The notes under the pieces were generated by a model that ran no database searches, was not told the DNA's origin, and worked only from the letters and a program-made list of their open reading frames with translations. Shown here in pieces: positions 48,458-56,081 of a stretch of 64,000 nt of DNA; the stretch's first letter is position 1; every line of letters begins with the position of its first letter. Source of the DNA: Planctomycetota bacterium (lineage in GTDB: Bacteria; Planctomycetota; UBA1135; UBA2386); the NCBI GenBank assembly GCA_020849665.1, contig JADLFX010000006.1, positions 32,082-96,081 on the forward strand, given 5' to 3'. The position numbers and the translations under genes are program-made.

Positions 48458-48865
48458 TCAGCCGGCGGCTCCGCGGAGGATCTCGACCACGTCGTCCCCG
48501 AACCGCACCACGTCGAAGGGCTTCGCGTAGATGCCTCGCACGACCGGGTTGGCACGCAGCCCCCCCTCCACCCGCGGATGGACGTAGCCCGACACCACCA
48601 CGACCGCCGGAGGATCGGGCAGGAGCGCCAGCTGCTCCAGCAACCCCAGGCCGTCGAGCCTGGGCATGTCCAGGTCGCAGATCAGGAGGCGAACGCCACC
48701 GCGATGCAGGCGCTGCAGCGCCGCCTCGCCGTCCAGCACCGATTCGCTGGCGACCCCCCGCATCGCCAGGACCTCCCCCAGCAGCGCGTTCACTCCCGGG
48801 TCGTTGTCGGCGATCAGGACCACGGCCGACCCCGGGGCGAGTCCAGGCCCCGGGTCAGGCTTCAT
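48458..48865 (-). CDS. Stand-alone response-regulator receiver protein
   Basis: A 135-residue single receiver domain without an output domain. The acidic pocket is 'VVLIADNDPGVNALLGEVL' (Asp-20 and neighbours), the phospho-acceptor Asp is in 'RLLICDLDMPRLDGLGLLEQ' (about 64), the switch Ser in 'AVVVVSGYV', and the conserved Lys in 'GIYAKPFDVV'. It should relay phosphate in a phosphorelay or act by protein contact. Its start overlaps the mutS2 stop by 11 nt, so it may be co-translated with mutS2; no kinase is nearby. Confidence 0.85.
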   Translation of the reverse strand: MKPDPGPGLAPGSAVVLIADNDPGVNALLGEVLAMRGVASESVLDGEAALQRLHRGGVRLLICDLDMPRLDGLGLLEQLALLPDPPAVVVVSGYVHPRVEGGLRANPVVRGIYAKPFDVVRFGDDVVEILRGAAG

Positions 48866-50921
48866 CCAGGGGCTGGAGCCAGGAGACGTCGTCGAAGGGC
48901 ACCTCGAGCCGCAACCGGCCGACTTCCAGGGTGAGGAGCTCGCGCACGCGGTCGATCTTCTTCACGACGCACCGGCGCCGCAAGCGCGGCACGTAGACCA
49001 CGCTGTCCTTGTCGAGCGTGCCGAGGAAGCGCATCCGGCGCCGGTGCACGGAGGCGCCCTTCATGAGTCCCTCGAGTGCCCCGAGGAGCGCCTTGGCCTT
49101 CTCGCCGAAGGGTCGGGGCGCGTTGGCCAGTTCGCGCAACGGCGCCTCCAGCAGCGAACGTGCGGCGCGCATCTCCTCGTCCACCAGGAGTGCCGCCTCC
49201 TCCTGCAACCACGCCGACTTGCGCTCCACCTCCTGCAACCGCTGGCTCACCTCCTCCTCGCGCTGGCTCGCGCTGTGTGCCAGGGCGGCCGTGCGCTGCC
49301 GATCCGCCTCCGCCTTGCGCCGGATCTCGGTCACGCTCTCGATGACCTCTTCGACCCGCCGATCGCGCTTCCCCATCAAGGCACGGGCGCGCGCCACGAG
49401 GTTGGCGGGCATGCCCACACGGCTGGCGATGTCGAGGGCATGACTGGCTCCCGGCAGCCCCACCTCCAACCGGTAGAGCGGGGCCAGGGTCGCGCCATCG
49501 AAGGCCATCGCCCCGTTCTGGGCGCGGGAGTGGTGGTGCGCGAAGTCCTTCAGGCGGCCCAGGTGCGTGGTGACCGCGCAGAGCACGCCGCGGGCGACCA
49601 GGTCCTCCAGCACTGCGTAGCCGAGCGCGCTGCCCTCCTCCGGGTCCGTGCCGGCGCCCAGTTCGTCCAGGAGCACCAGCGAACGCGAGGTGGCTCCGCC
49701 GAGGCAGCGCACGATGCGCCGGACGTGGCCCGAGAACGTGGACAGGTTCTGCGCGATCCCCTGCTCGTCGCCGATGTCCGCGAACACGCCGTCGAGCCAT
49801 GGGACCCGCGAGCCGGTTCCGGCCGGGATCGGCACACCGCTCACGGCCATGAGGGACAGGAGCCCGATGGCCTTCAGCACCACGGTCTTGCCCCCGGTGT
49901 TGGGACCCGTGACCACCAGCATGCGGTAGGGGTCGCCGAGTACGAGGTCGAGGGGAACGACCGGTCCACCGGCCCGGCGCAGGAGGAGCGGGTGGCGCGC
50001 GGAGCGCAGCACGAGGGGTCCGTCCGCATGGACGGGCACGGGCAGGTAGCCCGCCTCGTGCACCAGGCGCGCCTTGGCCCAGGCCAGGTCCAGGGCCACC
50101 AGCGCCGCGATCGAACCGTCGATCTCCGGGCGGCAGCGGCGCAGGCCCCGACACACGTGCGCCAGGATCACCTGGACCTCCCGTTGCTCGGCGGCCTTGG
50201 CGTCGGCGAGGCGATTGGCCACCTCGACGATGGCCGAGGGCTCGACGAAGAGCGTGGCGCCGGACTGGCTGCGATCGTGGAGGACGCCGGGCACCCGGTT
50301 GCGGTGCTCCTGCTTCACCTGGAACACGGGCCTGCCGTGGCGCCAGGCGGGTTCGGTGGACTGGAGGTAGCGCCGCACGCCGTCGTCGGACACGAAGCGC
50401 TGCACGGCACCGCGCAGGCCGGCCTCGGCCTGTTCGATCTCGATCCGGGTCTCGGCCAGCTTCACCGAAGCAGAGCTCAACACCTCGCCGCGGTCGTCGA
50501 GCACCAGATCCAGCTCGTCGGCCAGGTCCGACGCCTGGGGATGGTGCTCCGCCATCGCCACGACCCGGCCGAGGCCACCTGCTCCCTGCAACCACGCCTT
50601 GCAGCGCAGCGAGGCTCGCAGCAGCCGCTTGAGGTCGGCGATCTCCCTGGCCTCGGGGATCCGTTCGTCCAGGAAGAACGGCGTCAGCCACGTCCGCACC
50701 TCCGGCACGCCCGCGAACGGCGGCACGTCTCCGGCCGCCAGGCGCTGCGCGAGCTCGGCCGCCTCTTGCAGCCGCTGGTTGGCCTCCTCGACGCTCGCCA
50801 GCGGCGCGACGGCCTCGACCGCGGTACGGCCCAGCGGGGTGCTGAGCCGCTCGAAGAGCAGCTCCCGCACGACCCGGAACTCGAGGGTCTCGAGGTCGAA
50901 GCGGGAGTCGGACTCGGTCAT
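48855..50921 (-). CDS. mutS2: MutS2 family ATPase lacking the Smr domain
   Basis: A 688-residue MutS2-type protein. The N-terminal core and clamp helices lead to the ABC-type ATPase: Walker A 'VTGPNTGGKTVVLKAIGLLS', signature 'NLSTFSGHVRRIVRCL', Walker B 'LVLLDELGAGTDPEEGSALG', and the His switch 'CAVTTHLGRLKDFA'. A long coiled coil (Glu/Arg/Gln-rich) and a small KOW-like beta domain ('VVYVPRLRRRCVVKKI') follow. The protein stops there: the Smr endonuclease domain of full-length MutS2 (about 780 residues) is missing. It may act in ribosome rescue or recombination control without cutting. The ATG at 50921 lies 9 nt after TAAGCC; a TTG at 50930 is an alternative. Confidence 0.9.
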   Translation of the reverse strand: MTESDSRFDLETLEFRVVRELLFERLSTPLGRTAVEAVAPLASVEEANQRLQEAAELAQRLAAGDVPPFAGVPEVRTWLTPFFLDERIPEAREIADLKRLLRASLRCKAWLQGAGGLGRVVAMAEHHPQASDLADELDLVLDDRGEVLSSASVKLAETRIEIEQAEAGLRGAVQRFVSDDGVRRYLQSTEPAWRHGRPVFQVKQEHRNRVPGVLHDRSQSGATLFVEPSAIVEVANRLADAKAAEQREVQVILAHVCRGLRRCRPEIDGSIAALVALDLAWAKARLVHEAGYLPVPVHADGPLVLRSARHPLLLRRAGGPVVPLDLVLGDPYRMLVVTGPNTGGKTVVLKAIGLLSLMAVSGVPIPAGTGSRVPWLDGVFADIGDEQGIAQNLSTFSGHVRRIVRCLGGATSRSLVLLDELGAGTDPEEGSALGYAVLEDLVARGVLCAVTTHLGRLKDFAHHHSRAQNGAMAFDGATLAPLYRLEVGLPGASHALDIASRVGMPANLVARARALMGKRDRRVEEVIESVTEIRRKAEADRQRTAALAHSASQREEEVSQRLQEVERKSAWLQEEAALLVDEEMRAARSLLEAPLRELANAPRPFGEKAKALLGALEGLMKGASVHRRRMRFLGTLDKDSVVYVPRLRRRCVVKKIDRVRELLTLEVGRLRLEVPFDDVSWLQPLDEA

Positions 50922-51003
50922 GCGCCGCAAGGCTTAGCGAAAACCCGGACCACGGCAAAGTGGCTCCGCGCCCCGCTCGCCCTCCGACTAGACTCCGCAG
51001 GTC

Positions 51004-52176
51004 ATGCGCATCGACCCACACGCAGGCTTCGGAACCCGTGCCATCCATGCCGGGCAGGAGCCAGATCCCTCCACCGGCGCCATCATGACGCCGGTCTACC
51101 TCACGAGCACCTACGTGCAGGAGGAGCCGGCCAAGCTCAAGGGCTACGACTACTCGCGGACCTGCAACCCCACGCGGACCGCCCTGGAACGGAACCTCGC
51201 CGCGCTGGAGGGGGCCCGGTTCGGCCTCTGCTTCAGCAGCGGGATGGGCGCCATCAACACCGTGCTCAACCTGCTCCGGCAGGGCGACCACGTGGTGGCC
51301 GGCAACGACCTCTACGGCGGCACCTACCGGATCTGCCGCACGCTCTACGAGAAGCTGGGCGTGGCGTTCACCTTCGTGGAGCTCACCGATCTGGCGGCGG
51401 TCGAGTCCGCGCTGCGCCCCAACACGCGGCTCTTGATGCTGGAGACGCCATCGAACCCGCTGATGAAGATCTGCGACATCGCGGCGATCGCCGCGATGTG
51501 CCGCAAGCGCGGGATCCTGACCATGGCCGACAACACGTTCGCCAGCCCGTTCCTGCAGACGCCGCTGGCGCTGGGCGTCGACATCGTCATGCACTCCACC
51601 ACCAAGTACATCGCCGGCCACTCGGACGTGGTCGGTGGCGCCCTGGTGCTGAACGACGAGAAGCTGCACCAGCAGCTCAGGCACTTCCAGAACAGCGTCG
51701 GCGCCACCCCGGGGCCGATGGACTGCTTCCTGGTCCTGCGCGGCATCAAGACCCTGCACGTGCGGATGGAGCGGCACTGCCTCAACGGGATGCAGATCGC
51801 GCACCACCTCGAGGCCGACCCGCGCGTGGCCCGCGTGATCTACCCGGGCCTTCCCTCACACCCGCAGCACGGACTCGCCCGCAAGCAGATGCGCGGCTAC
51901 GGGGGGATGGTGTCCGTGGAGCTCAAGGCCACGGTGGAGGAGGCCAAGCGGGTGGCGTCCTCGTTCCAGGTGTTCGCCCTGGCCGAGAGCCTGGGGGGCG
52001 TCGAGAGCCTCATCGACCATCCGGCGTCGATGACGCATGCGTCGATCCCGCGCGAGGAACGCCTCAAGGCTGGTCTGGGCGACGGGTTGCTGCGCCTCTC
52101 GGTGGGCATCGAAGACGCAGCCGATCTGATCCGCGATCTCGACCGTGCACTCGCGGTCTTGCGGTCGGCCAGCTAG
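51004..52176 (+). CDS. Cys/Met metabolism PLP enzyme (cystathionine gamma-synthase/lyase type)
   Basis: A 390-residue fold-type I PLP enzyme of the transsulfuration group. It shows 'YDYSRTCNPTRTALERNLAA' (Tyr and Arg that bind the phosphate of the neighbouring subunit), 'CFSSGMGAINTVLNLLRQGD', 'LETPSNPLMKICDIAAIAA' with 'TMADNTFASPFLQTPLALG' (PLP-binding Asp), and the Schiff-base Lys in 'MHSTTKYIAGHSDVVGGALV'. The C-terminal 'SLGGVESLIDHPASMTHAS' is shared by synthases and lyases, so the direction of the pathway is open. The start is chosen at the ATG 9 nt after a TAGACT hexamer. Its stop shares the CTAG palindrome with the convergent HU-like gene. Confidence 0.9.
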   Translation: MRIDPHAGFGTRAIHAGQEPDPSTGAIMTPVYLTSTYVQEEPAKLKGYDYSRTCNPTRTALERNLAALEGARFGLCFSSGMGAINTVLNLLRQGDHVVAGNDLYGGTYRICRTLYEKLGVAFTFVELTDLAAVESALRPNTRLLMLETPSNPLMKICDIAAIAAMCRKRGILTMADNTFASPFLQTPLALGVDIVMHSTTKYIAGHSDVVGGALVLNDEKLHQQLRHFQNSVGATPGPMDCFLVLRGIKTLHVRMERHCLNGMQIAHHLEADPRVARVIYPGLPSHPQHGLARKQMRGYGGMVSVELKATVEEAKRVASSFQVFALAESLGGVESLIDHPASMTHASIPREERLKAGLGDGLLRLSVGIEDAADLIRDLDRALAVLRSAS

Positions 52177-52568
52177 CCCTGCTCCCCGCTCATCGCTCCG
52201 GCGGATCGCTCGCCGGGGCGAGCCTGCGGACGCGGAGTCGGTGTCTCGTCCTCGTCGTCCTCGTGCGGGATCTCGCCGATGTCTTCTCCGGACACCTTCG
52301 CGCGCATCAGGCGGCCCACCTTGAACTTGACGATCCTCTTGGCAGGGACGTCGACCTTCTGCAGCGTGCGGGGATTCTGGGCCCGGCGCGCGGCTCGTTC
52401 CTTGGTCTCGAAGACGCCGAACTCGCGGAACTCCAGGCGGTTGCCAGCAGCCAACTCTTCGATGATCGCATCGAGGAACGCCTGGATGATCTCCTTGGCC
52501 ACCACCTTGGTGAGGCCTGTCTGGTCGGCGATCCTGTTGACCAGTTCCTTCTTGGTGATCGTCTGCAT
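52173..52568 (-). CDS. HU/IHF-like DNA-binding protein with acidic tail
   Basis: A 131-residue protein. The first 90 residues are an HU/IHF fold: 'TKKELVNRIADQTGLTKVVA', 'GNRLEFREFGVFETKERAAR' and the arm 'AQNPRTLQKVDVPAKRIVKF' with the Pro that kinks DNA. A C-terminal extension of about 35 residues is first acidic ('IGEIPHEDDEDE') and then Pro/Arg/Gly-rich, unlike the basic tails of many GC-rich organisms. The ATG follows GGAGG at 6 nt. It is divergent from the LPS-kinase-like gene and convergent with the PLP enzyme. Confidence 0.9.
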   Translation of the reverse strand: MQTITKKELVNRIADQTGLTKVVAKEIIQAFLDAIIEELAAGNRLEFREFGVFETKERAARRAQNPRTLQKVDVPAKRIVKFKVGRLMRAKVSGEDIGEIPHEDDEDETPTPRPQARPGERSAGAMSGEQG

Positions 52569-52670
52569 CCCTGTCCTCCGGACCTGTCCAGTGCACCCGG
52601 CGTGCGTCGCGAGAGTGGCTGCGTCGCACGGCCGGAAGCCACCCTCCTGGGGTGGGGTTAGTAAGCGGTT

Positions 52671-53429
52671 GTGGAGCATACCTTTGTGATGAGGCCCGAC
52701 CAAAGGGGGGGACGCTCTCTCCGCGTGCTCCTGGCGGCGGAGGAGGTCCATGGTGTCCTCGGGTCGCTCGAGGCCGGAGACCTCTGGCGCCTGTCCAACC
52801 CCGACGCCGGGGTGGTGGTAACCGACCATCGGTCCTCGTGGGTGCGCCTCCGGAACTTCGGCGTTATCGACTGTTTCTGCAAGACTTACGACTACCCCAC
52901 GTGGCGAGACCGCCTTCGTGGGGCGTTTCGGAACACCTTCTGCGCCCCCTCACGGGCCGAACGGGAAGCCAGTGCCCTCGCCTGGCTCCTGGGCCATGGA
53001 TTCCCCGCACCGCGCCCGCTCCTGGTGGTCGAGTGGCGCCGCGCCGGGTTCCTGGCCCGAGCACTGCTCGTGACCGAAGCTTGGCCGGGAACCGACCTTG
53101 GCAGCCTGCTGCCCGCCCTGCCCGAGCCGGAGCGCAGCGCGTGCATCGCAGAGGTGCAGGCCCACCTCGAGCGCCTGCTCGCCTCCGGCTACCGCGATCC
53201 CAACTTCGTCCTGCGGAACATCCTGGCGCGGCGGGATGCGCGCGGATGCTGGGAGTTCGCGAAGGTCGACGCGCCACGGTTCGTCGCGCGCAGGAGCGGC
53301 CCCGCCACGGATCGGGCGGCGCTGCGCACACGAGCCAGTCTCGCAGCCGACCTGGCGAGGTTGCCGCCTGCACCGCCGGCGGAGCGAGCCGCTCAGAAGT
53401 CCGATGGATCCGGGTCGCGCCCCAGGTAG
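52671..53429 (+). CDS. Lipopolysaccharide-kinase-like (WaaP/InaA) protein
   Basis: About 252 residues of protein-kinase-like fold related to the Kdo/heptose kinases. Visible: a Lys in 'VIDCFCKTYDYPTWRDRLRG' (likely ATP-binding), 'FRNTFCAPSRAEREASALAW' with the helix-C Glu, 'GHGFPAPRPLLVVEWRRAGF', 'ARALLVTEAWPGTDLGSLLP', a catalytic-loop-like 'YRDPNFVLRNILARR', and a metal-site Asp in 'WEFAKVDAPRF'. The usual HRD-type His is Tyr here. It probably phosphorylates a cell-envelope sugar or lipid. The start may be the GTG at 52671 or the ATG at 52689, which has a GGAG 12 nt before it. The last 37 nt overlap the convergent TPR gene. Confidence 0.75.
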   Translation: MEHTFVMRPDQRGGRSLRVLLAAEEVHGVLGSLEAGDLWRLSNPDAGVVVTDHRSSWVRLRNFGVIDCFCKTYDYPTWRDRLRGAFRNTFCAPSRAEREASALAWLLGHGFPAPRPLLVVEWRRAGFLARALLVTEAWPGTDLGSLLPALPEPERSACIAEVQAHLERLLASGYRDPNFVLRNILARRDARGCWEFAKVDAPRFVARRSGPATDRAALRTRASLAADLARLPPAPPAERAAQKSDGSGSRPR

Positions 53430-54460
53430 GGGCCGAGGACTCCGTCGATGTACTTCAGCCGCGCGGGCACCGACAGGTAGAAGTCCAGCATGTCGAACAT
53501 GCCCTCGGGCCGTTCGATCTTCAGGAAGTACCGGTATGCGGCGCGTGCCTTGGCCAGGGAGGCCTTGCGCTCGGTCTCGCCGCCCTGGGCCAGCGCCTCA
53601 TAGTGCAGGTTCGCGATGTTGAGGACGGCGCGGGCCTGGTTCGGGTCCCGCCGCAACACCTCGCGGTACTCGGCCAGGGCTGCGGTGTGCTCGCCCATCT
53701 GCCAGTGGGCTGCGGCCAGGTCCATGCGCGCACCCTGATCGTCCGGATCGGCTCGCACCAGTTCGATCAGGAGCGGCCTGGCATCCGCCGGCCGCTCCAG
53801 CTCGTACGTCCGCAGGCGCGCCAGCCTGCGCTTCGCGTCCAGGTCGTCGGGGCGCGCCGTGACGTAGACCTGCAGCGCCTTCTCGGCGTCCCGCTCCCGT
53901 CCCTGCTCCGCGAGGACCGCGGCGAGTTCGAAGCGCGCTTCGTGCAATTCGGGCTGGGCGGCCAGCGCCGCCTCGTAGGAGCGGATCGCGAGGTCGTACT
54001 TGCGCACCGCGCAGAGACCCCGCGCGTAGCTCAGGTGGGCGTAGCCGAAGCTGCGGTCGAACGCGATCGCCCGCTCCAGCAGCTCCCGCCGCTCCAGGTC
54101 GTCGTCCGCGACCCGTGCCTTGAGGAAGCAGCGCAGGGCGTTGTCCTCCGGCCAGCCCCGGTAGAGGTCCCGGATCTCACGCTCCTCCTGGCCGCGCAAC
54201 TCGAGGGCCGTGTCCTGGAGCAGCATGTGGCCCGGGACGAAGTCCGGGCAGAGCCCGGTCACCGCACGCAGGTACGGCAGCGCCTGCCTCGGTTCGCGCC
54301 TTCCCAGGAGGGCCTTCGCGGTCGCCAGGGCCTGCTGCCCGCCCGGATCCTGGCACTGGTCGTAGCGGGCTTCGGTGCGCGGCGGCAGCTCCGGGCTCGC
54401 GACCCCGCACGCGGCGAGAGCCAGGAGCACGCCTACCCACCACGCAGGACGACGTCTCAC
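53393..54460 (-). CDS. TPR-repeat lipoprotein
   Basis: A 355-residue protein with a lipoprotein signal peptide ('VGVLLALAACGVA', lipobox Cys at about residue 18). At least six tetratricopeptide-like helical pairs follow, for example 'GYAHLSYARGLCAVRKYDLA', 'HEARFELAAVLAEQGRERDA', 'GARMDLAAAHWQMGEHTAAL' and 'ARAVLNIANLHYEALAQGG'. TPR lipoproteins usually scaffold envelope complexes. It follows another lipoprotein gene by 9 nt, suggesting a joint function; that function is unknown. Confidence 0.8.
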   Translation of the reverse strand: MRRRPAWWVGVLLALAACGVASPELPPRTEARYDQCQDPGGQQALATAKALLGRREPRQALPYLRAVTGLCPDFVPGHMLLQDTALELRGQEEREIRDLYRGWPEDNALRCFLKARVADDDLERRELLERAIAFDRSFGYAHLSYARGLCAVRKYDLAIRSYEAALAAQPELHEARFELAAVLAEQGRERDAEKALQVYVTARPDDLDAKRRLARLRTYELERPADARPLLIELVRADPDDQGARMDLAAAHWQMGEHTAALAEYREVLRRDPNQARAVLNIANLHYEALAQGGETERKASLAKARAAYRYFLKIERPEGMFDMLDFYLSVPARLKYIDGVLGPYLGRDPDPSDF

Positions 54461-54469
54461 CCGCCCTCC

Positions 54470-54967
54470 TCAGCGCCGCGTGTGGACGCCCTCGACGACC
54501 TGCCAGGCGTCCCGGGTCTCCGTGCGCCCCGCCTCGCGGATCTCGACCTTGCCCTCGGCGCGAGCCGAGATCGCGACCTTGGCCCCGGTGCCGAGGACGG
54601 TCACGCGAGCCCCTTGGCGGACGACGAACCGGGTGCCGCCCAGCGCCAGGCGCAACGGCACCTGATCGCCGCCGGCCCGGTTCACGTACTCGTACACGTC
54701 GCGATCCTCCTGTTTGGTGGCGCGCACCTCGTGGAGTCCGCGCGAAACCCCGGGCAGTGCCAGCTCGCTGTAGAAGTTCGCGGAGATCTCCAACTCGACC
54801 CGGTCCGCGCGCACCTCGCGGGACACCAGGAAGGGTTCCATCTGCCGCTCGCTCAGCGCGCGCAGCTCGGCCTTCTGCTCGAGTGTGGCCGTGGCAGGGC
54901 TCCCCCCGCAGGCCGCCAGGAGCGGCAGCGCGGCCCACAGAGCCGGGTTCCGGTGACGCTCACCCAT
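54470..54967 (-). CDS. Predicted lipoprotein with beta-rich FecR-like domain
   Basis: A 165-residue protein with a short lipoprotein signal ('PALWAALPLLAACGGSP', lipobox Cys at about 22). The C-terminal 'GTRFVVRQGARVTVLGTGAK' and 'VAISARAEGKVEIREAG' look like the repeated strands of a FecR-type beta domain, but the match is weak. The ATG lies inside the end of trpS and overlaps its stop by 8 nt, so it is probably co-translated with trpS. It and the TPR lipoprotein 9 nt downstream form a pair of unknown role. Confidence 0.65.
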   Translation of the reverse strand: MGERHRNPALWAALPLLAACGGSPATATLEQKAELRALSERQMEPFLVSREVRADRVELEISANFYSELALPGVSRGLHEVRATKQEDRDVYEYVNRAGGDQVPLRLALGGTRFVVRQGARVTVLGTGAKVAISARAEGKVEIREAGRTETRDAWQVVEGVHTRR

Positions 54968-55955
54968 GGCCGGCACCCGCCTTCGGCAATCCGATCCGCT
55001 CTCGCACCATCGCCATCGTCTCCTCGGCGACCCGCGAAGCGCGTGCCGCCCCGTCCCCCAGGATCTGGTCGAGCCGCCCCGGATCCGCCCGCAGCGCCAG
55101 CGCACGCTCGCGGATCGGCCCTTTCACCGCCTCCAGGTTGCGCGCCAGCAGCTTCTTGCAGTCGACGCAGCCGATGGCCGCGGTACGGCACTCGCGGTCC
55201 ACCTGCGCACAGGTCGCCGCATCGCTGAAGTAGCCGTGGTAGCTGAAGATGTTGCAGACCTCGGGCCGCCCCGGATCCTGCCGGCGAAGCCGCTGGGGAT
55301 CGGTCTTCGCGACTCGCAGCTTCTCCCAGGTCTCCTGCTCCGTTTCGAAGAGGCCGATCTCGTTGCCCTTCGACTTGGACATCTTGGCCTCGCCGTCGAT
55401 CCCGAGCACTCGCGGCGCGGTGGAGCGCACCGGCATCGGCTCGGGGAAGGTCGCGCCGTAGAGCCCGTTGAACCGGCGCACGATCTCCCGCGCCAGCTCC
55501 AGGTGCTGCTCCTGATCCTCCCCCACCGGGACGCGCTCCGCCCGGTAGACCAGGATGTCGGCGGCCTGCAGGATCGGATAGGTGAAGAGGCCGGCGTTCA
55601 CCAGCTCCGGCAGCTGCGTCGACTTGTCCTTGAACTGGGTCATCCGGTTGAGGTCGCCCAGCGGCGTGAAGCAGCTCAGGATCCACATCAGCTCCGCATG
55701 GCCGGGGACCTGCGACTGGACGAAGAGCGTGGCCCGGTCGGGATCCACGCCCGCGGCCAGGATGCCGATCGCGATCTCCCGGATCGCGCGCCGCAGCGTC
55801 TCCGGCTCCGGGCGGATGGTGAGTGCGTGCAGGTCCACCACGGCGAAGAACGCCTCGTACTCGCCCTGCAGCCGCACCCAGTTCTGCAGCGCGCCCAGGT
55901 AGTTGCCGATGTGCAACGCGCCGGTGGGCTGGATGCCGGACATCACGCGGACCAT
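54960..55955 (-). CDS. trpS: Tryptophan-tRNA ligase
   Basis: Charges tRNA-Trp; 331 residues, the bacterial length. Class I signature 1 is 'SGIQPTGALHIGNYLGALQN' (a TIGN variant of HIGH), signature 2 is 'KMSKSKGNEIGLFETE' (KMSKS). 'QEQHLELAREIVRRFNGLYG' lines the active site, and 'IGCVDCKKLLARNLEAVKGP' follows near the C-terminus. It is divergent from the aromatic-repeat lipoprotein operon. Its substrate tRNA-Trp lies in the same window between tuf and secE. Confidence 0.96.
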   Translation of the reverse strand: MVRVMSGIQPTGALHIGNYLGALQNWVRLQGEYEAFFAVVDLHALTIRPEPETLRRAIREIAIGILAAGVDPDRATLFVQSQVPGHAELMWILSCFTPLGDLNRMTQFKDKSTQLPELVNAGLFTYPILQAADILVYRAERVPVGEDQEQHLELAREIVRRFNGLYGATFPEPMPVRSTAPRVLGIDGEAKMSKSKGNEIGLFETEQETWEKLRVAKTDPQRLRRQDPGRPEVCNIFSYHGYFSDAATCAQVDRECRTAAIGCVDCKKLLARNLEAVKGPIRERALALRADPGRLDQILGDGAARASRVAEETMAMVRERIGLPKAGAGHG

Positions 55956-56081
55956 CCCCAGAGGCTACCCGCAGCCCTACCCGACCGGAACCTCGAGCGA
56001 GCGCCGCGCGCGGTCGAGCCGCTGGGATCCGCGCGCGCCTGCGTTCCCCCCACCGCCCGCTGCCGGGTATGGTTCCGGCCC

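Noticed and set aside
53393..53429. Frameshift at the overlap of the LPS-kinase-like and TPR genes
   Set aside because: They are convergent and each has a complete, family-like end; overlap of 37 nt is tolerable.
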